NCBI RefSeq assembly: GCF_008692845.1
Contig: NZ_VXJW01000005.1
Coordinates: 286,165 to 350,164, forward strand
Direction: 5' to 3'
Origin: Salmonella enterica subsp. arizonae
Lineage (GTDB): Bacteria; Pseudomonadota; Gammaproteobacteria; Enterobacterales; Enterobacteriaceae
DNA length: 64,000 bases
Positions 19,640-28,929 of this stretch are shown here, piece after piece. How positions within the stretch are numbered: position 1 is the stretch's first letter; each line of letters starts with the position of its first letter. The notes under the pieces are model-generated. The model was not told the DNA's origin and did not search any database. It saw only the letters and a program-made list of their open reading frames with translations. A program made the translations under genes and the position numbers.

Positions 19640-21061
19640 ATGAAAACAGACACTCCCACTTTTGAAGCACAGCAAATCGTGCGTTTACGGCGCGGGCGTT
19701 TGATCCGCCGATTAGTGCAGCGGGATAAAACGCCGCTGGCCATTCTGCTCATGGCGGCCGTTGTCGGCACGCTGACCGGACTGGTTGGCGTCGCCTTTGA
19801 AAAGGCCGTTTCCTGGGTACAAAACATGCGCATTGGCGCGCTGGTTCAGGTTGCCGATCATGCGTTTTTACTGTGGTCGCTGGCCTTTATCCTTTCGGCT
19901 TTACTGGCGATGGTCGGTTACTTTTTGGTGCGAAAATTTGCGCCGGAAGCCGGCGGATCGGGTATCCCGGAAATTGAAGGCGCGCTGGAGGAGCTACGTC
20001 CGGTGCGCTGGTGGCGCGTATTGCCGGTGAAGTTTATCGGCGGGATGGGAACGTTGGGCGCGGGAATGGTATTAGGGCGCGAAGGGCCAACGGTGCAAAT
20101 CGGGGGCAACCTGGGACGCATGGTGCTGGATGTATTTCGTATGCGCAGCGCCGAAGCGCGGCATACGCTGCTGGCGACCGGCGCGGCGGCGGGGCTCTCT
20201 GCAGCGTTTAACGCGCCGCTGGCGGGTATCCTGTTTATTATTGAAGAGATGCGTCCGCAGTTTCGCTACAATCTGATTTCGATTAAAGCGGTGTTTACCG
20301 GCGTGATCATGTCGAGCATCGTGTTCCGCATATTTAACGGCGAAGCGCCGATTATTGAAGTCGGTAAATTGTCTAACGCCCCGGTTAACACTCTCTGGTT
20401 ATACCTTGTCCTCGGTATTATTTTCGGCTGCGTCGGGCCGGTATTTAATACGCTGGTGCTGCGTACTCAGGACATGTTTCAACGCTTTCATGGCGGCGAA
20501 ATTAAAAAATGGGTGTTAATGGGCGGAGCGATCGGCGGCCTGTGCGGTATTTTGGGGCTGATTGAACCGGAAGCGGCAGGCGGCGGATTTAACCTTATTC
20601 CTATCGCCGCGGCGGGTAATTTTAGCGTCGGGCTACTGTTATTTATCTTTATTACCCGGGTGGTCACCACGCTGCTTTGCTTTTCTTCCGGCGCGCCGGG
20701 GGGGATATTCGCCCCGATGCTGGCGCTGGGAACGCTGCTGGGTACGGCCTTTGGCATGGCGGCGGCAGTGCTTTTCCCGCAGTATCACCTGGAGGCGGGT
20801 ACCTTTGCGATTGCCGGAATGGGGGCGCTGATGGCGGCGTCGGTGCGCGCCCCGCTGACGGGGATTGTACTGGTGCTGGAGATGACCGATAACTACCAGC
20901 TCATTTTGCCAATGATTATCACCTGTCTTGGCGCGACACTATTGGCTCAGTTTTTGGGCGGGAAACCGTTATACTCAACGATCCTGGCACGCACTCTGGC
21001 GAAGCAGGACGCGGAGCAGGCGGCGAAAAACCAGAGTACGCCTGCGGGTGAGAATACTTGA
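19640..21061 (+). CDS. clcA: H+/Cl- exchange transporter ClcA
   Basis: Inner-membrane CLC antiporter moving two chloride ions against one proton; supports extreme acid resistance. The 473-residue length equals E. coli ClC-ec1. Hallmarks: the selectivity motif GSGIPE near residue 106, GREGPT with the gating Glu near residue 148, an internal proton Glu near residue 203 (EEMRPQF), GGIFAP near residue 355, and the chloride-coordinating Tyr near residue 445 (PLYS). The gene is divergent from hemL. Confidence 0.97.
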   Translation: MKTDTPTFEAQQIVRLRRGRLIRRLVQRDKTPLAILLMAAVVGTLTGLVGVAFEKAVSWVQNMRIGALVQVADHAFLLWSLAFILSALLAMVGYFLVRKFAPEAGGSGIPEIEGALEELRPVRWWRVLPVKFIGGMGTLGAGMVLGREGPTVQIGGNLGRMVLDVFRMRSAEARHTLLATGAAAGLSAAFNAPLAGILFIIEEMRPQFRYNLISIKAVFTGVIMSSIVFRIFNGEAPIIEVGKLSNAPVNTLWLYLVLGIIFGCVGPVFNTLVLRTQDMFQRFHGGEIKKWVLMGGAIGGLCGILGLIEPEAAGGGFNLIPIAAAGNFSVGLLLFIFITRVVTTLLCFSSGAPGGIFAPMLALGTLLGTAFGMAAAVLFPQYHLEAGTFAIAGMGALMAASVRAPLTGIVLVLEMTDNYQLILPMIITCLGATLLAQFLGGKPLYSTILARTLAKQDAEQAAKNQSTPAGENT

Positions 21062-21141
21062 ACGAATTACCAGGGTATTAGATAATGGCGTTAATATTGG
21101 GCTGAAATTTACCCAATGACCCATGTCATTTGGAGCAGAAT

Positions 21142-21486
21142 ATGAGTGATGACGTAGCGCTGCCGCTGCAGTTTACCGACGCAGCAGCTAATAAAGTAAA
21201 AAGTCTTATCGCTGACGAAGATAACCCGAATCTGAAACTGCGCGTGTATATCACCGGTGGTGGCTGCAGCGGCTTCCAGTACGGTTTCACCTTTGACGAT
21301 CAGGTTAACGAAGGGGATATGACCATCGAAAAACAGGGCGTTGGCCTGGTGGTTGACCCGATGAGTTTGCAGTATCTGGTCGGTGGTTCGGTAGATTATA
21401 CTGAGGGTCTGGAAGGCTCCCGCTTCATTGTGACTAACCCGAATGCGAAAAGCACCTGCGGGTGTGGCTCTTCCTTCAGCATCTGA
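21142..21486 (+). CDS. erpA: A-type iron-sulfur cluster carrier ErpA
   Basis: Delivers [4Fe-4S] clusters to targets including the isoprenoid enzymes IspG and IspH. It is a 114-residue A-type carrier with the three cluster-binding cysteines in [10 protein letters not shown] (near residue 42) and the C-terminal CGCGSSF (near residues 106 and 108). The start [10 protein letters not shown] at 21142 is preceded by GGAG; an earlier in-frame codon adds only four residues. Intact and as expected. Confidence 0.97.
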
Positions 21487-21489
21487 TGT

Positions 21490-21600
21490 ATTGCCGGATG
21501 TCGGCTTAACGCCTTATCCGGCCTGGGGACACGCTATGGTAGGCCCGGTAAGCGAAGCGCCACCGGGCGCTTTGTTATACCTCATTCGGCCTACAAATTA
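21490..21600. repeat. BIME between convergent erpA and yadS
   Basis: TGCCGGATGTCGGCTTAACGCC/TTATCCGGCC is followed by GGCCCGGTAAGCGAAGCGCC/ACCGGGCGC and a third partial unit ending in CATTCGGCCTACAAA. It fills the space between the two convergent genes. Confidence 0.8.
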
Positions 21601-21604
21601 TGCT

Positions 21605-22222
21605 TCAGTTCTCATCTAAGGCAAAGGTCGGCAATTTCAAGTGCCAGCGTATTGCCGCCAGCCGAATGAACAGCGTGACGACCATGCCCATCATGCTGGC
21701 GCTTTCCAGCGGCACTGAAAACGTATAAAACGCGGTGGCGTGAACGATTCCGCCGATAATACAGGCTGTGGCATAAATTTCGGTGCGTAGGATCATGGGA
21801 ATCTCGCGAGCCAGAACATCGCGAATAATCCCGCCGCCGACGCCGGTAATCACGCCCATACAGACTGCCACTAATGGCCCCGTTTCGGCGAGGAAGGCTT
21901 TATTCACTCCAATGCCGACAAACACCGCCAGCCCGACGGCATCCAGTACCGGCAGCATCCATTTCGGCAGACGTCTTGGCTGACGAACCAGCAGGATAGT
22001 CAACATACTGGTGACCATGGCGACGACCAGATCGGTAGGATCTTTAACCCAGAATACCGGGCCGTTATCCAGCGCCATATCACGAATTGTCCCGCCGCCG
22101 ACGGCAGTAACGACGCCGAGCACCAGTACGCCAAACGGATCCATACGTAATTTCCCCGCCAGCAACACGCCAGAGATAGCAAATACAGCCGTGCCTACGA
22201 TATCCAGCCAATAGACGAGCAT
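21605..22222 (-). CDS. yadS: UPF0126 / TRIC-like inner-membrane protein YadS
   Basis: A 205-residue membrane protein with seven predicted hydrophobic helices and two UPF0126 repeats, each carrying a glycine-rich GGGxIRD motif (VGGGTIRD near residue 43 and VGGGIIRD near residue 130). The family resembles trimeric intracellular cation channels; the related YicG has been reported to transport glycine. The substrate of YadS is not known to me. It ends ALDEN, two residues shorter than E. coli YadS as I recall it. It is 36 bases downstream of btuF and may be cotranscribed with mtn-btuF. Confidence 0.88.
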   Translation of the reverse strand: MLVYWLDIVGTAVFAISGVLLAGKLRMDPFGVLVLGVVTAVGGGTIRDMALDNGPVFWVKDPTDLVVAMVTSMLTILLVRQPRRLPKWMLPVLDAVGLAVFVGIGVNKAFLAETGPLVAVCMGVITGVGGGIIRDVLAREIPMILRTEIYATACIIGGIVHATAFYTFSVPLESASMMGMVVTLFIRLAAIRWHLKLPTFALDEN

Positions 22223-22258
22223 TGTCGAATCCCCACTGAGAGCCTGGTGAGGCAGGCT

Positions 22259-23059
22259 CTAATTCACCTGTGAAAGCGCATTACAGAGTTGTTTTGCGGC
22301 GAGGATAATACGCGGGCTTGCGCGTTCAAACCAGTCGCTGTTAAGCGTAATAACCGGAGTTTTTAGCAGGTTTCCCCAGTATTGTTCAATTTTGAGAATT
22401 TCGTCCGCTTTTCCGGTTACGATAATGGCCTGGGGATGCCTTGTCAGCACCTGCTCACGGCTGACTTGCGGCCACGGTACGCGGCTGTCAGCGAAGACGT
22501 TTTCCCCACCGCAGGTCGTCAGAACCTGATGTTGAATAGACCCTTTACCGCTGGTAAACAGGGGATTCATACCAAACTGAAGAAAAACGCGCTTTTTAGC
22601 TTTACTGGCATATTCGGCTTTGAGCGCGGCGTACTCCTTTAGCAACCTCTGCGCCGCCTGGCGAGCCTTTTCCGGCTGCGGGCTCCAGGGGGCCAGTTGA
22701 CGGAGCGTATCGGCGATCTGTTCGATAGTCACCGCGTCCACCCACATGACCTTAATACCTAGTGAAGTTAGTTGGTTTACCTGGCGTTCCGCATTACCGC
22801 CGCGCCAGGCGACAACCAGATCCGGTTTTAGCGCCACAATGCGCTCCAGATTCATTCCCTGCCAGGTAGAGACCTGCTCTATTTTTTGCGCTTCGGGCGG
22901 ATAGTCGGAATAGCTACTGACGCCAACGGGCGTAATCCCGGCGGCAAAAGCGAGTTCCGTATTGGCGGGAGAGAGGGTAATTACGCGCGGCGCAGCATAA
23001 AGCCACACCGGGAGCGTAAGCAGCAGGGCGACCAGCGCCCTGAACATTTGCTTAGCCAT
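22259..23059 (-). CDS. btuF: Vitamin B12 periplasmic binding protein BtuF
   Basis: Binds cobalamin in the periplasm and delivers it to the BtuCD ABC importer encoded elsewhere. The signal peptide [17 protein letters not shown] ends in a typical AxA-type cleavage region. A class III binding-protein fold follows, with [28 protein letters not shown] conserved (positions about 28-55; key residues are Ser and Tyr near the ligand). The 266-residue length is standard. Its start overlaps the end of mtn by eight bases, indicating coupling. Confidence 0.95.
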   Translation of the reverse strand: MAKQMFRALVALLLTLPVWLYAAPRVITLSPANTELAFAAGITPVGVSSYSDYPPEAQKIEQVSTWQGMNLERIVALKPDLVVAWRGGNAERQVNQLTSLGIKVMWVDAVTIEQIADTLRQLAPWSPQPEKARQAAQRLLKEYAALKAEYASKAKKRVFLQFGMNPLFTSGKGSIQHQVLTTCGGENVFADSRVPWPQVSREQVLTRHPQAIIVTGKADEILKIEQYWGNLLKTPVITLNSDWFERASPRIILAAKQLCNALSQVN

Positions 23060-23750
23060 GCGCCAGTTTCTGTACCAACGTTTCGACCATCAGAGTCGAC
23101 TGTTTCGCCGCCACAGCAAGGAATTCGTCAAAGTTGAGGTGCGACTGCTGATCGGCGACGTCAGAGATAGCGCGCACCACCACGAATGGCACCTTGAAGT
23201 TATAGCAGACGTGTGCGATAGCGGTAGCCTCCATCTCTACGGCTACTGCGTTGGGGAAGTTATGCCGGATTTTCGCCAGCCCGACGGAGCCGTTAATAAA
23301 CGCGTCGCCGCTGACGATAAGGCCGCGCACCGCGTTCAGATTCAGTTCTCTGATACAGTATTCCGCAGCGGCGATCAGTTTGTCATCGGCCTTAAATCCT
23401 GCTGGGCAGCCCGGTAATTGTCCGTATTCATAGCCGAATGCAGTCACGTCGGCGTCGTGGTAACGCGCTTCGTCAGAGACGACGATATCGCCGACCTTCA
23501 GCGTGGATGCCAGACCGCCAGCGGAGCCGGTATTGATGATCACATCCGGTTTGCAGTGCTCCAGAAGCAACGTTGCGCCCAGCGCCGCCGCGACTTTACC
23601 AATACCAGATTTCAGTAACGCGACGTCGGTGCCATTCAACTGGCCGGTATAAATTTCGCAGCCGCCCAAAGTGAGCGTCTGACGGTTTTCAATTTTGTCA
23701 CGCAGCAGCGTAACTTCTTCTTCCATTGCGCCAATGATGCCGATTTTCAT
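23052..23750 (-). CDS. mtn: 5'-methylthioadenosine/S-adenosylhomocysteine nucleosidase
   Basis: Cleaves methylthioadenosine, S-adenosylhomocysteine and 5'-deoxyadenosine, recycling methionine and providing the precursor of autoinducer-2. 232 residues, as in E. coli. The catalytic general base/acid residues are in GAMEEEV (Glu near residue 12) and [11 protein letters not shown] (Asp near residue 197); GSAGGL and EMEATA are conserved active-site segments. The first gene of mtn-btuF-(yadS), divergent from dgt. Also called pfs. Confidence 0.97.
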   Translation of the reverse strand: MKIGIIGAMEEEVTLLRDKIENRQTLTLGGCEIYTGQLNGTDVALLKSGIGKVAAALGATLLLEHCKPDVIINTGSAGGLASTLKVGDIVVSDEARYHDADVTAFGYEYGQLPGCPAGFKADDKLIAAAEYCIRELNLNAVRGLIVSGDAFINGSVGLAKIRHNFPNAVAVEMEATAIAHVCYNFKVPFVVVRAISDVADQQSHLNFDEFLAVAAKQSTLMVETLVQKLAHG

Positions 23751-23835
23751 AGATTTACTCGCGATAAGTCAGTTTTGAGGGCATAGTTTATCATGCGCTT
23801 ATGGGGAAGCGTATTTCTCAGGCGGGGGAGAGGAT

Positions 23836-25353
23836 ATGGCATCGATCGATTTCCGAAATAAAATTAACTGGCATCGTCGTTATCGTTCACCGCAGGGCGT
23901 AAAGACGGAACATGAGATCCTGCGGATTTTTGAAAGCGATCGCGGGCGGATTATCAACTCTCCGGCTATTCGCCGTTTGCAGCAAAAAACGCAGGTATTT
24001 CCGCTGGAGCGTAATGCCGCAGTGCGTACTCGTCTGACGCACTCAATGGAAGTTCAGCAGGTGGGACGTTATATCGCGAAAGAGATTTTAAGCCGCCTGA
24101 AAGCGCAAAACCAGCTGGAAGAGTATGGTCTGGATGCGCTGACCGGTCCCTTTGAAAGCATTGTAGAAATGGCCTGCCTGATGCACGATATCGGCAATCC
24201 GCCGTTCGGCCATTTTGGCGAGGCGGCGATCAATGACTGGTTTCGTCAGCGGTTGTATCCGGAAGATGCGGAAAGTCAGCCGCTCACGCATGACCGCTGT
24301 GTGGTTTCTTCGCTACGGTTGCAGGAGGGCGAAGAAAGCCTGAATGATATTCGCCGCAAAGTACGCCAGGATATCTGCCATTTTGAAGGTAATGCGCAGG
24401 GGATTCGTCTGGTACATACGCTCATGCGGATGAATCTTACCTGGGCGCAGGTTGGCGGGATTTTAAAATATACACGACCGGCATGGTGGCGAGGACCTGT
24501 GCCGGATTCCCATCGTTATTTAATGAAGAAACCGGGCTATTATCTTTCTGAAGAGAAGTATATTGCGAGGTTACGTAAAGAACTTCAGTTAGCGCCTTAC
24601 AGTCGCTTCCCATTAACGTGGATTATGGAAGCCGCCGATGATATTTCTTATTGTGTTGCCGATCTTGAAGACGCGGTAGAGAAAAGAATCTTTAGCGTTG
24701 AGCAGCTTTATCACCATTTATATCACGCGTGGGGCCACCATGAGAAGGATTCGCTGTTTGAGCTGGTGGTGGGAAATGCGTGGGAAAAATCACGCGCCAA
24801 TACTTTAAGCCGCAGTACCGAAGATCAGTTTTTTATGTATTTACGGGTAAATACATTAAATAAACTGGTGCCGTATGCCGCTCAGCGTTTTATTGATAAT
24901 TTGCCGCAGATTTTTGCCGGGACATTCAACCAGGCGTTGCTGGAAGATGCCAGCGGTTTTAGTCGCCTACTTGAATTATATAAGAACGTGGCGGTTGAAC
25001 ATGTGTTTAGCCATCCAGACGTAGAGCAGCTTGAACTACAAGGATACCGGGTAATCAGTGGGTTATTAGATATCTATCAGCCGCTATTAAGTATGTCGCT
25101 TAACGACTTTAGTGAGCTGGTGGAAAAAGAACGGTTGAAACGCTTTCCTATAGAATCGCGTTTATTTCAGAAACTCTCGACGCGTCATCGTTTGGCCTAT
25201 GTGGAAGTCGTTAGTAAATTACCAATGGATTCGGCGGAGTATCCGGTGCTGGAATATTATTATCGTTGTCGGTTGGTTCAGGATTATATCAGCGGTATGA
25301 CTGACCTTTACGCATGGGATGAATATCGGCGCTTGATGGCGGTCGAACAGTAA
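23836..25353 (+). CDS. dgt: Deoxyguanosinetriphosphate triphosphohydrolase
   Basis: Hydrolyses dGTP to deoxyguanosine and triphosphate, limiting the dGTP pool. HD-superfamily metal residues appear in [15 protein letters not shown] and [16 protein letters not shown], with a later conserved Asp in EAADDISY. The 505-residue length equals E. coli. The ATG at 23836 has GGGGGAGAGGA upstream. Divergent from mtn and upstream of degP, which has its own sigma-E promoter. Confidence 0.96.
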   Translation: MASIDFRNKINWHRRYRSPQGVKTEHEILRIFESDRGRIINSPAIRRLQQKTQVFPLERNAAVRTRLTHSMEVQQVGRYIAKEILSRLKAQNQLEEYGLDALTGPFESIVEMACLMHDIGNPPFGHFGEAAINDWFRQRLYPEDAESQPLTHDRCVVSSLRLQEGEESLNDIRRKVRQDICHFEGNAQGIRLVHTLMRMNLTWAQVGGILKYTRPAWWRGPVPDSHRYLMKKPGYYLSEEKYIARLRKELQLAPYSRFPLTWIMEAADDISYCVADLEDAVEKRIFSVEQLYHHLYHAWGHHEKDSLFELVVGNAWEKSRANTLSRSTEDQFFMYLRVNTLNKLVPYAAQRFIDNLPQIFAGTFNQALLEDASGFSRLLELYKNVAVEHVFSHPDVEQLELQGYRVISGLLDIYQPLLSMSLNDFSELVEKERLKRFPIESRLFQKLSTRHRLAYVEVVSKLPMDSAEYPVLEYYYRCRLVQDYISGMTDLYAWDEYRRLMAVEQ

Positions 25354-25409
25354 ATGGGCTTTTGTAAAGATGGACAATAAATTTTTACTTTTTCCAGAAA
25401 CTTTATTCC

Positions 25410-25437
25410 GGAACTTCGCGTTATAAAATGAATCTGA
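25410..25437 (+). promoter_or_regulatory. Sigma-E promoter of degP
   Basis: GGAACTT (25410-25416), a 16-base spacer and TCTGA (25433-25437) match the sigma-E consensus. The start point would be about 40 bases upstream of the degP ATG. In E. coli the same gene is a classic member of the sigma-E envelope-stress regulon. Confidence 0.9.
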
Positions 25438-25482
25438 CGTACACAGCAATTTTGCGTTACCTGTTAATCGAGATTGAAACAC

Positions 25483-26910
25483 ATGAAAAAAACCACATTA
25501 GCAATGAGTGCACTAGCTTTGAGTTTAGGTTTGGCATTGTCGCCTCTGTCTGCCACGGCGGCTGAAACGTCGTCTTCAGCCATGACCGCCCAGCAGATGC
25601 CAAGCCTGGCGCCGATGCTCGAAAAAGTGATGCCATCGGTGGTCAGTATTAACGTAGAAGGCAGCACCATGGTGAATACGCCGCGTATGCCGCGTAATTT
25701 CCAGCAGTTCTTCGGCGATGACTCCCCGTTCTGCCAGGACGGTTCTCCGTTTCAGAACTCTCCGTTTTGCCAGGGAGGCGGTAATGGCGGCAACGGCGGT
25801 CAACAACAGAAATTCATGGCGCTGGGCTCCGGCGTAATTATTGACGCCGCGAAGGGCTACGTCGTCACCAACAACCACGTTGTTGATAACGCCAACGTGA
25901 TTAAAGTGCAACTGAGCGATGGGCGCAAATTTGATGCCAAAGTTGTAGGCAAAGATCCGCGTTCTGATATCGCGCTGATTCAAATTCAGAATCCGAAAAA
26001 CCTGACGGCGATTAAGCTGGCGGACTCCGACGCGCTGCGCGTGGGGGATTATGCCGTGGCTATCGGTAACCCGTTCGGTCTGGGCGAAACGGTGACGTCA
26101 GGTATCGTTTCTGCGCTGGGGCGCAGCGGCCTGAACGTTGAAAACTATGAAAACTTTATTCAGACCGACGCCGCGATTAACCGTGGTAACTCCGGCGGCG
26201 CGCTGGTGAACCTGAATGGCGAACTGATCGGTATTAACACCGCGATCCTCGCGCCGGACGGCGGTAATATCGGTATCGGCTTCGCTATCCCCAGCAACAT
26301 GGTGAAAAACCTGACGTCGCAGATGGTGGAATACGGCCAGGTTAAACGCGGCGAATTGGGGATCATGGGGACTGAGCTGAATTCCGAACTGGCGAAAGCG
26401 ATGAAAGTCGACGCCCAGCGTGGCGCGTTCGTTAGTCAGGTGATGCCGAATTCATCCGCGGCAAAAGCGGGTATTAAAGCCGGGGATGTCATTACCTCGC
26501 TGAACGGGAAACCGATCAGTAGCTTTGCGGCGCTGCGCGCTCAGGTCGGCACTATGCCGGTCGGCAGCAAAATTAGCCTTGGTCTGCTGCGTGAAGGTAA
26601 AGCGATTACGGTTAATCTGGAACTGCAGCAGAGCAGACAGAGCCAGGTTGATTCCAGCACCATCTTCAGCGGTATTGAAGGCGCTGAAATGAGCAATAAA
26701 GGCCAGGATAAAGGCGTTGTAGTCAGCAGCGTGAAAGCTAACTCACCGGCCGCGCAGATTGGCCTCAAAAAAGGCGATGTGATTATCGGCGCTAACCAGC
26801 AGCCGGTAAAAAATATCGCTGAGCTGCGTAAAATTCTCGACAGCAAGCCGTCGGTTCTGGCGCTAAATATTCAGCGTGGCGATAGCTCTATTTATCTGCT
26901 GATGCAGTAA
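25483..26910 (+). CDS. degP: Periplasmic serine endoprotease/chaperone DegP (HtrA)
   Basis: Degrades or chaperones misfolded periplasmic and outer-membrane proteins; required at high temperature and for Salmonella virulence. The signal peptide ends in ATAA. The protease domain has the LA loop with two Cys in DSPFCQDGSPF and SPFCQGG, catalytic His in VTNNHVVD, Asp in DPRSDIALI and Ser in RGNSGGAL. Two PDZ domains follow, from about residues 280 and 390. The start MKKTTLAMSALAL at 25483 gives 475 residues; the ATG nine bases upstream would only extend the signal peptide. Followed by a hairpin. Confidence 0.98.
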   Translation: MKKTTLAMSALALSLGLALSPLSATAAETSSSAMTAQQMPSLAPMLEKVMPSVVSINVEGSTMVNTPRMPRNFQQFFGDDSPFCQDGSPFQNSPFCQGGGNGGNGGQQQKFMALGSGVIIDAAKGYVVTNNHVVDNANVIKVQLSDGRKFDAKVVGKDPRSDIALIQIQNPKNLTAIKLADSDALRVGDYAVAIGNPFGLGETVTSGIVSALGRSGLNVENYENFIQTDAAINRGNSGGALVNLNGELIGINTAILAPDGGNIGIGFAIPSNMVKNLTSQMVEYGQVKRGELGIMGTELNSELAKAMKVDAQRGAFVSQVMPNSSAAKAGIKAGDVITSLNGKPISSFAALRAQVGTMPVGSKISLGLLREGKAITVNLELQQSRQSQVDSSTIFSGIEGAEMSNKGQDKGVVVSSVKANSPAAQIGLKKGDVIIGANQQPVKNIAELRKILDSKPSVLALNIQRGDSSIYLLMQ

Positions 26911-26919
26911 TCACCTTGT

Positions 26920-26950
26920 CCCCCTTCCACTACGGAAGGGGGTAACACTT
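26920..26950 (+). terminator. Hairpin after degP
   Basis: CCCCCTTCC-ACTAC-GGAAGGGGG is a 9-bp GC-rich stem 10 bases after the degP stop, followed by the weak tract TAACACTTTTCT. A likely terminator, though its U-tract is interrupted. Confidence 0.65.
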
Positions 26951-26953
26951 TTC

Positions 26954-26969
26954 TGTGAACCTTCCCACA
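26954..26969. promoter_or_regulatory. CRP-like site upstream of cdaR
   Basis: TGTGA-ACCTTC-CCACA has the TGTGA-N6-TCACA spacing with one mismatch. It would suit catabolite control of sugar-diacid use. Inference only. Confidence 0.35.
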
Positions 26970-26993
26970 ACTCCATACATCTCTACTCTTTTC

Positions 26994-27007
26994 TGTGCAT
27001 TTGCACA
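26994..27007. promoter_or_regulatory. Dyad upstream of cdaR, possible CdaR operator
   Basis: TGTGCA-TT-TGCACA is a perfect inverted repeat 55 bases before the cdaR start. CdaR is known to activate its own gene, so this is a reasonable candidate for its autoregulatory binding site. Confidence 0.4.
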
Positions 27008-27061
27008 ATGTCGAGACCTGCCATCTTCCTTATGCTTATGCTCTGCTCACCGGAGGGATTT

Positions 27062-28219
27062 ATGGCTGGCTGGCATCTTGATACTAAAATGGCGCAGGAT
27101 ATCGTGGCGCGTACCATGCGCATCATCGATACTAATATCAACGTAATGGATGCTCGCGGGCGCATTATCGGCAGCGGCGATCGGGAGCGTATTGGTGAAT
27201 TGCACGAAGGCGCGCTGTTGGTACTGTCACAGGGCCGGGTCGTGGATATCGACGCCGCCGTGGCGCGACACCTGCACGGGGTGCGCCAGGGGATTAATCT
27301 CCCCTTACGCCTGGAGGGCGAAATTGTCGGCGTGATTGGCCTCACTGGCGAACCAGAACATCTGCGTAAATATGGTGAACTGGTATGTATGACCGCCGAA
27401 ATGATGCTTGAACAGTCGCGGCTAATGCACCTTCTGGCGCAGGATAGCCGTCTGCGTGAAGAACTGGTGATGAATCTGATTCAGGCCGAAGAAAATACAC
27501 CCGCGCTGGTGGAATGGGCGCAGCGTTTGGGGATCGATTTAAACCAGCCGCGTGTAGCGGCGGTGGTGGAAGTCGACAGCGGCCAGCTTGGCGTCGACAG
27601 CGCAATGGCGGAGCTTCAGCAGTTGCAGAATGCGCTCACCACGCCGGAACGTAACAACCTGATAGCCATTGTTTCTCTCACGGAGATGGTGGTGCTCAAG
27701 CCGGCATTAAACCCGTTTGGTCGCTGGGATGCTGAAGATCATCGTAAGCGCGTAGAACAACTGATCGCCCGTATGAAAGAGAATGGGCAATTGCGTTTTC
27801 GAGTGGCGTTGGGTAACTATTTTACCGGGCCGGGCAGTATAGCGCGATCATACCGCACGGCGCGCACCACGATGATGGTCGGCAAGCAGCGGATGCCAGA
27901 GAGCCGCAGCTATTTTTATCAGGATCTGATGCTGCCGGTTCTGTTAGATAGCCTGCGTGGCGGCTGGCAGGCCAATGAGCTGGCGCGTCCGTTGGTAAAA
28001 CTCAAAGCGATGGACAACAACGGACTATTACGTCGGACATTGACGGCGTGGTTTCGCCATAATGTCCAGCCGCTGGCGACCTCTAAAGCGCTGTTTATTC
28101 ACCGTAACACACTGGAATACCGACTGAACCGTATTTCGGAACTGACCGGGCTGGACCTGGGAAACTTTGACGATCGGCTGTTGCTGTATGTGGCGCTACA
28201 ATTAGATGAACAGCGTTAA
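27062..28219 (+). CDS. cdaR: Sugar-diacid utilisation transcriptional activator CdaR
   Basis: Activates genes for galactarate, glucarate and glycerate use. The N-terminal sugar-diacid-recognition domain (about residues 1-135, with NVMDARGRIIGSGDRERIG) is followed by a central GGDEF-like region and a C-terminal PucR-type helix-turn-helix, with HRNTLEYRLNRISELTG near residues 345-361. The ATG at 27062 (MAGWHLDTKM) follows GGAGG and gives 385 residues, as in E. coli; the longer frame from 27008 would run through the dyad site. Formerly sdaR/yaeG. Confidence 0.95.
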   Translation: MAGWHLDTKMAQDIVARTMRIIDTNINVMDARGRIIGSGDRERIGELHEGALLVLSQGRVVDIDAAVARHLHGVRQGINLPLRLEGEIVGVIGLTGEPEHLRKYGELVCMTAEMMLEQSRLMHLLAQDSRLREELVMNLIQAEENTPALVEWAQRLGIDLNQPRVAAVVEVDSGQLGVDSAMAELQQLQNALTTPERNNLIAIVSLTEMVVLKPALNPFGRWDAEDHRKRVEQLIARMKENGQLRFRVALGNYFTGPGSIARSYRTARTTMMVGKQRMPESRSYFYQDLMLPVLLDSLRGGWQANELARPLVKLKAMDNNGLLRRTLTAWFRHNVQPLATSKALFIHRNTLEYRLNRISELTGLDLGNFDDRLLLYVALQLDEQR

Positions 28220-28297
28220 GCCCGACGGCTTTGTTCCTGAATGAGCAGGCTGGATAAGTACAGTGAGAGGGGCCCGAAATGAAGCCCCGGCAGCTTT

Positions 28298-28684
28298 TTA
28301 TTTGCGGGTGAGCTTTTCCAGATCGGATTCGATTTCACTGATCTTATTCGCGACTACGCTTTCCAGATGGCGCAAATCGTCAAGAATCTTACGTTTGAGA
28401 TCGAGTTCTGAGCGGTCGCGATGACAGATTTGGTCGAGCTCGTCAATCACATAGCGTAGGTTAGGGCTGATCTCCTGTACTTCTTTATAGCCCTGGCCGA
28501 CGCCATCGGCCACTACCGTTTTACGCTGGCGTGGGTACTTAAACTTAACGCTTTTAGCAAAGAATTCACCTCTATCCTTTTGAAAATAGATTTTCAGGAT
28601 ATCGTTGTTGGCTTCTTGCCGCAGGCTGTAACGATCGATTTCTTCAGGATTGGTAATGCCCAGACTTTTTAGATTGTCATACAT
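28298..28684 (-). CDS. yaeH: Conserved hypothetical protein YaeH (UPF0325)
   Basis: 128 residues, almost identical to E. coli YaeH. It is highly charged: [20 protein letters not shown]-type and [10 protein letters not shown] segments, followed by a long acidic/basic C-terminal half likely to be helical or coiled coil ([18 protein letters not shown]...). No signal peptide or membrane segment. The start [11 protein letters not shown] at 28684 matches the E. coli start; the earlier ATGs add only six residues. Function unknown. Divergent from the MHS transporter. Confidence 0.9.
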   Translation of the reverse strand: MYDNLKSLGITNPEEIDRYSLRQEANNDILKIYFQKDRGEFFAKSVKFKYPRQRKTVVADGVGQGYKEVQEISPNLRYVIDELDQICHRDRSELDLKRKILDDLRHLESVVANKISEIESDLEKLTRK

Positions 28685-28929
28685 AGCGGTATCCTTCATC
28701 ACACTATAACTTTTGAATAATTAACGAAAAGTTGGTTTTTCGCCACCAATGGATACAAAAAAAGCGCAGTTGATCGCAGAAGACTCTTCGGCAAAGTGAT
28801 GAGTGAAGGTGAGGGGCTATTGATAGTCTAAGTAATTCAATGTGATATTCAGTTTATAGAGAAAGCGTTTGAGGTCAGCGTGGAAAATTGGCGGGAGGCT
28901 GCATTCGATAACCTCAAGAGGCGGAGTCT

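Noticed and set aside
25366-25383. CpxR box (GTAAA-N5-GTAAA) upstream of degP
   Set aside because: Only one half (GTAAAGATGG...) is present with an AT-rich imperfect partner; not strong enough to call.
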